64,000 nt of DNA from Pukyongiella litopenaei (GTDB taxonomy: Bacteria > Pseudomonadota > Alphaproteobacteria > Rhodobacterales > Rhodobacteraceae): positions 3,410,001 to 3,474,000 of the forward strand of contig NZ_CP027665.1 in the NCBI RefSeq assembly GCF_003008555.2, in the 5' to 3' direction. Within the stretch, counting starts at the first letter, position 1, and the number at the start of each line of letters is the position of its first letter. Both the position numbers and the translations under genes were made by a program. The notes below the pieces were generated by a model. It searched no databases. It had not been told where the DNA came from and saw nothing but the letters and a program-made list of their open reading frames with translations. Shown piece after piece: positions 60,758 through 64,000 of the stretch.

Positions 60758-60771
60758 ATTGCACTTGCAAT
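60758..60771. promoter_or_regulatory. Palindromic Mur/Fur-like operator and sitA promoter
   Basis: ATTGCA-CT-TGCAAT, a perfect 14-base palindrome, overlaps a -35 TTGCAA (60765-60770) that has a TATCTC 16 bases later (60787-60792). The alphaproteobacterial Mur (manganese-sensing Fur) sites contain TGCAA half-sites. Its position over the -35 fits repression of the transporter by manganese. Confidence 0.5.
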
Positions 60772-60859
60772 AACTGGCAGAGGCGATATCTCTAATTGCG
60801 ACTGGCTCGCATCTGGGGTGCGGGCATTGGTTTCGGGACATGGTGGAAGGGACATTTCA

Positions 60860-61765
60860 ATGACTTCGAGATTGACGGGCCTGTCGGGAGCGGTGGCCGC
60901 GGCGGTGTTGGTGGCGGGCGCGGCGGTGGCCGATGAGGACCGGATGAAGGTGGTGACCACGTTTACGGTCCTTGCTGATATGGCGCGCCATGTCGCCGGG
61001 GATGCCGCCGACGTGGTTTCGATCACCAAGCCGGGCGCCGAGATCCACGGCTACGAGCCGACCCCGCGCGACCTGGTCGGCGCGCAGGATGCGGACCTCA
61101 TTCTCTGGAACGGCCTGAACCTCGAGCTCTGGTTCGAGCAGTTCCTCGCCAACCTGAACGACATCCCGTCGGTCACGCTGACCGAGGGGATCGACACGAT
61201 CCCGATCGCAGCCGGCGCCTATGAGGGCAAGCCGAACCCGCATGCCTGGATGGGGCTCGACAACGCGCTGATCTATATCGACAACATCCACGCGGCCTTT
61301 GCCGAACATGACCCGGACAATGCGGCGACCTATGCGGCGAATGCAGATACCTACAAGGACGAGCTGCGCGCGACGCTCGACCCGCTGCGCCAGGAGATCG
61401 CCACGATCCCCGCGGCGCAGCGCTGGCTGGTGACCTGCGAGGGGGCGTTCAGCTACCTGGCCCGCGATTTCGGCATGAAGGAGCTCTATCTCTGGCCGAT
61501 GAATGCCGACCAGATGGGCACGCCGCAGCAGGTGCGGGCCGTGATCGACGGCGTCAGGGACAATGACATTCCCGTGGTGTTCTGCGAAAGCACCGTGAAC
61601 ACCGCACCGGCCCGGCAGGTGGCGCGCGAAACCGGGGCGCATTACGGCGGCGTGCTCTATGTCGACAGCCTCTCCGAGCCCGACGGGCCGGTTCCGTCAT
61701 ATCTCGACCTGCTCAGGGTCACGTCGCAGACGGTTGCGGACGGGCTGCAGGCGGGCATGAACTGA
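60860..61765 (+). CDS. sitA: Manganese ABC transporter, substrate-binding protein
   Basis: A 301-residue cluster A-I (PsaA/SitA-type) metal-binding protein. The signal peptide ends [10 protein letters not shown] near residue 26. The four ligands expected for Mn(II) are visible: His in [12 protein letters not shown], His in NPHAWMGLD, Glu in [13 protein letters not shown] and Asp in [11 protein letters not shown]. There is no His-rich loop as in ZnuA, which favours manganese (or iron). The start follows GGAAGGG. First gene of the sit operon. Confidence 0.9.
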   Translation: MTSRLTGLSGAVAAAVLVAGAAVADEDRMKVVTTFTVLADMARHVAGDAADVVSITKPGAEIHGYEPTPRDLVGAQDADLILWNGLNLELWFEQFLANLNDIPSVTLTEGIDTIPIAAGAYEGKPNPHAWMGLDNALIYIDNIHAAFAEHDPDNAATYAANADTYKDELRATLDPLRQEIATIPAAQRWLVTCEGAFSYLARDFGMKELYLWPMNADQMGTPQQVRAVIDGVRDNDIPVVFCESTVNTAPARQVARETGAHYGGVLYVDSLSEPDGPVPSYLDLLRVTSQTVADGLQAGMN

Positions 61766-61780
61766 GCGGCAATTCAGACA

Positions 61781-61820
61781 CGGGACCCGGCCCGGCGCGC
61801 AGTTGGCTGGCCGGGTCCCG
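61781..61820 (+). promoter_or_regulatory. Strong intercistronic hairpin between sitA and sitB
   Basis: CGGGACCCGGCC (61781-61792) and GGCCGGGTCCCG (61809-61820) form a perfect 12-pair stem around a 16-base loop. There is no clear T-run after it. It would protect the upstream mRNA from 3' decay, giving more binding protein than the downstream membrane proteins. Confidence 0.6.
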
Positions 61821-61859
61821 CGTTTCGGGCGACCGTCCCTTCCGGCAGAAAGCAGATCA

Positions 61860-62762
61860 ATGGCACATGACCTCCAGATTTCGGCCCCCGGCACCGTCGC
61901 GCAGGCGGATCCCGGCGGTGGCATTGCCGCGCATGATGTCACCGTCACCTATCGGAACGGCCACACCGCGTTGCGTGATGCGAGTTTCGAGATACCGCGC
62001 GGCACCGTCACCGCGTTGGTGGGGGTGAACGGATCGGGGAAATCGACGCTTTTCAAGGCGATCATGGGGTTCGTGCCGGCCGCCAGGGGCGAAATCCGGC
62101 TGCTGGGCCGCGGTGTCCGCGAGGCGCTGAAGCTGAACCTCGTCGCCTATGTGCCGCAGGCCGAAGAGGTCGACTGGTCGTTTCCGGTGCTGGTCGAGGA
62201 CGTGGTGATGATGGGGCGCTATGGCCATATGGGGTTCCTGCGCCGGCCGTCCGGGGCCGATCATGACGCGGTCGAAACGGCGCTGGCGCGGGTCAACATG
62301 CAGGATTTCCGTCACCGCCAGATCGGCGAACTGTCCGGCGGGCAGAAAAAGCGCGTCTTTCTGGCGCGGGCGCTGGCGCAGGACGGGCAGGTCATCCTGC
62401 TCGACGAACCCTTTACCGGGGTCGATGTAAAGACCGAGGAGCAGATCATCGCGCTGTTGCGCGAATTGCGCGACGAGGGGCGGGTGATGCTGGTTTCCAC
62501 GCACAACCTGGGCAGCGTGCCGGAGTTCTGTGACCGGACGGTGCTGGTGAAGGGGACGGTGCTGGGCTACGGGCCGACCGAAACCACCTTTACCCGCGCC
62601 AACCTCGAACGCGCCTTTGGCGGGGTGTTGCGGCAATTCACCCTCGGGGGGGCCGACCTGCACGAGGATGACGACGCGCGCCGGATCTCGATCTTTACCG
62701 ATGATGAACGGCCCTTTGTCCAATACGGCGACGAGACCCGCGTTTCGGAGGAGCAGAAATGA
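61860..62762 (+). CDS. sitB: Manganese ABC transporter, ATP-binding protein
   Basis: A 300-residue ABC ATPase with Walker [16 protein letters not shown] near residue 55, Q-loop [10 protein letters not shown], signature [15 protein letters not shown], and Walker [13 protein letters not shown]. The C-terminal extension of about 50 residues after the core is typical of SitB/MntB. It couples to SitC by a 4-base overlap. Confidence 0.93.
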   Translation: MAHDLQISAPGTVAQADPGGGIAAHDVTVTYRNGHTALRDASFEIPRGTVTALVGVNGSGKSTLFKAIMGFVPAARGEIRLLGRGVREALKLNLVAYVPQAEEVDWSFPVLVEDVVMMGRYGHMGFLRRPSGADHDAVETALARVNMQDFRHRQIGELSGGQKKRVFLARALAQDGQVILLDEPFTGVDVKTEEQIIALLRELRDEGRVMLVSTHNLGSVPEFCDRTVLVKGTVLGYGPTETTFTRANLERAFGGVLRQFTLGGADLHEDDDARRISIFTDDERPFVQYGDETRVSEEQK

Positions 62763-63622
62763 CCGTGCTGCTCGAACCCTTCGGCTATGGCTACATGACC
62801 AACGCGATGTGGGTTTCGGCGCTTGTCGGCGGGGTCTGCGCCTTCCTGTCCTCCTACCTGATGCTCAAGGGCTGGTCGCTGATCGGGGACGCGCTGTCGC
62901 ATTCGGTGGTGCCGGGCGTGGCGGGCGCCTACATCCTCGGGCTGCCCTTTGCGCTGGGTGCGTTCATCTCGGGGGGGCTCGCCGCGGCGGCGATGCTGTT
63001 TCTCTCCGACCGGTCGGGGCTCAAGGTCGACGTGATCATCGGCATCATCTTCACCTCGTTTTTCGGCCTCGGGCTGTTCATGGCCTCGGTCTATCCGATG
63101 GCGGTGTCGATCCAGACCATCACCATGGGCAACATCCTCGCCATCACGCCGGAGGACACGCTGCAGCTGGCGATCATCGGATTTGTCTCGCTGGCGATCC
63201 TGCTGATGAAATGGAAGGACCTGATGGTGGTCTTTTTCGACGAAAGCCACGCCCGGTCGATCGGGCTCAGGCCCGGAATGCTGAAGGTGGTGTTTTTCGG
63301 GTTGCTTTCGGCCTGCGTGGTTGCCGCGATGCAGACGGTGGGCGCGTTTCTCGTCATCGCCATGGTGGTGACGCCGGGGGCGAGCGCCTACCTGCTCTGC
63401 GACCGGTTCCCGCGGCTGATCCTGACCTCGGTCGTCATCGGCACGGTCACCAGCTTCGCGGGGGCCTATGTCAGCTATTTCCTCGACGGCGCCACCGGCG
63501 GGGTCATCGTCGTGCTCCAGACGCTGGTTTTCCTGACTGTCTTTGTCCTGGCGCCGAAACACGGGTTGCTGGCGCATCGGCGCAAGGCGGCCGAAGCCCT
63601 GCGCACGGAGGCGGCGCGATGA
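62759..63622 (+). CDS. sitC: Manganese ABC transporter, permease
   Basis: A 287-residue ABC-3 family permease with about eight to nine hydrophobic segments: [22 protein letters not shown] (coupling helix), then [40 protein letters not shown]. The ATG overlaps the sitB stop. It is followed by a second permease. Confidence 0.93.
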   Translation: MTVLLEPFGYGYMTNAMWVSALVGGVCAFLSSYLMLKGWSLIGDALSHSVVPGVAGAYILGLPFALGAFISGGLAAAAMLFLSDRSGLKVDVIIGIIFTSFFGLGLFMASVYPMAVSIQTITMGNILAITPEDTLQLAIIGFVSLAILLMKWKDLMVVFFDESHARSIGLRPGMLKVVFFGLLSACVVAAMQTVGAFLVIAMVVTPGASAYLLCDRFPRLILTSVVIGTVTSFAGAYVSYFLDGATGGVIVVLQTLVFLTVFVLAPKHGLLAHRRKAAEALRTEAAR

Positions 63623-64000
63623 TGGATACGCTTTTGATGCCGTTCCAGTTCGGGTTCATGCAGAATGCCTTCTGGATCGCCCTGATCGTGTCAGTCCCCA
63701 CGGCGCTGCTGTCCTGTTTCCTCGTGCTCAAGGGCTGGGCGCTGATGGGCGACGCGGTCAGCCATGCGGTGCTGCCGGGGATCGTGCTGGCCTATATTGT
63801 CGGCTTTCCCCTGATCCTCGGCGCGTTCGCGGCCGGCATGGCGACCGCCATCGCCACCGGATACCTGTCCGAAAACAGCCGGGTAAAGCAGGACACGGTG
63901 ATGGGGGTGGTGTTTTCGGGCATGTTCGGGCTGGGGATCGTGCTCTATGTGTCGATCCACACCAACGTGCATCTCGACCATATCCTGTTCGGCAACATGC
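63619..64000 (+). CDS. sitD: Manganese ABC transporter, second permease (3' end outside window)
   Basis: The first 127 codons of a second ABC-3 permease; the gene runs off the right edge. It begins [18 protein letters not shown] and carries LSCFLVLKGWALMGDAVSHAV and GVVFSGMFGLGIVLYVSIH. The ATG (63619) overlaps the sitC stop; a second ATG follows one codon later. Together sitC and sitD form the heterodimeric channel of SitABCD. Confidence 0.93.
   Translation, partial: MMDTLLMPFQFGFMQNAFWIALIVSVPTALLSCFLVLKGWALMGDAVSHAVLPGIVLAYIVGFPLILGAFAAGMATAIATGYLSENSRVKQDTVMGVVFSGMFGLGIVLYVSIHTNVHLDHILFGNM

Noticed and set aside
61781-61820. Intrinsic terminator between sitA and sitB
   Set aside because: The stem is strong but there is no T-run, and sitB-sitC-sitD follow in the same operon.

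Overview
The window is a GC-rich stretch of alphaproteobacterial chromosome, most likely from a member of the Rhodobacteraceae (roseobacter/Rhodobacter group). This rests on gene content and order: pyrH-frr-uppS-cdsA-dxr-rseP-bamA-ompH-fabZ-lpxA-lpxI-lpxB in one run, sciP next to ctrA, a suf operon headed by an IscR that lacks its usual cysteine ligands, an alphaproteobacterial SOS box (GTTC-N7-GTTC) and an Irr-type iron operator. No plasmid, prophage, insertion sequence or CRISPR array is seen. Almost all of the DNA is ordinary, densely packed core genome.

Layout: 1-551 is the end of a secreted lytic transglycosylase. 561-6846 (minus) is a peptide-type ABC transporter: fused double ATPase, two permeases and a Tat-exported binding protein. 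7061-7957 is miaA (minus). 8051-19994 (plus) is the large envelope and translation block (UMP kinase, ribosome recycling, isoprenoid, CDP-diacylglycerol, BAM, lipid A). mnmA (minus) then faces sciP-ctrA (cell-cycle regulation), followed by ligA-recG. 26690-27105 holds a small SOS-controlled membrane protein gene and a structured RNA ending in a strong terminator. 27129-31732 carries a U-type Fe-S scaffold, hisI, gluQ, a methyltransferase, trmFO and an enoyl-CoA hydratase. rplM-rpsI follow with their own promoter and terminator. 33460-41780 is mostly minus-strand housekeeping and accessory genes (GT25, TetR-ppk2, a frameshifted metA, an unknown P-loop protein, two EamA transporters, Ppx/GppA). 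42030-44382 is a folate/methyl-transfer operon (metF-like plus a pterin-binding methyltransferase that may be one part of a split methionine synthase). 45325-48236 has a tail-fibre-like DUF2793 protein with two glycan-related genes. icd and two hydrolases follow.

52687-60502 is the iron-sulfur operon: Irr-type operator, iscR, cysteine desulfurase, sufB, small membrane protein, sufC, sufD, two Yip1-like membrane proteins, sufS. A tRNA-Arg(CCG) follows, then a manganese-type ABC transporter operon (sitABCD), cut by the right edge. Iron (Irr, IscR) and manganese (Mur/Fur-like palindrome over the sitA -35) control therefore lie side by side.

The most unusual items are the SOS-box/40-residue membrane protein/structured RNA locus, the one-base frameshift in metA beside its catalytic cysteine, the small TTG-start membrane gene inside suf, a repeated hairpin-plus-box intergenic element (three copies), and a ribosome-site-sequestering hairpin in front of a glycan gene. 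All starts, promoters and RNA structures were read by eye; none was computed.
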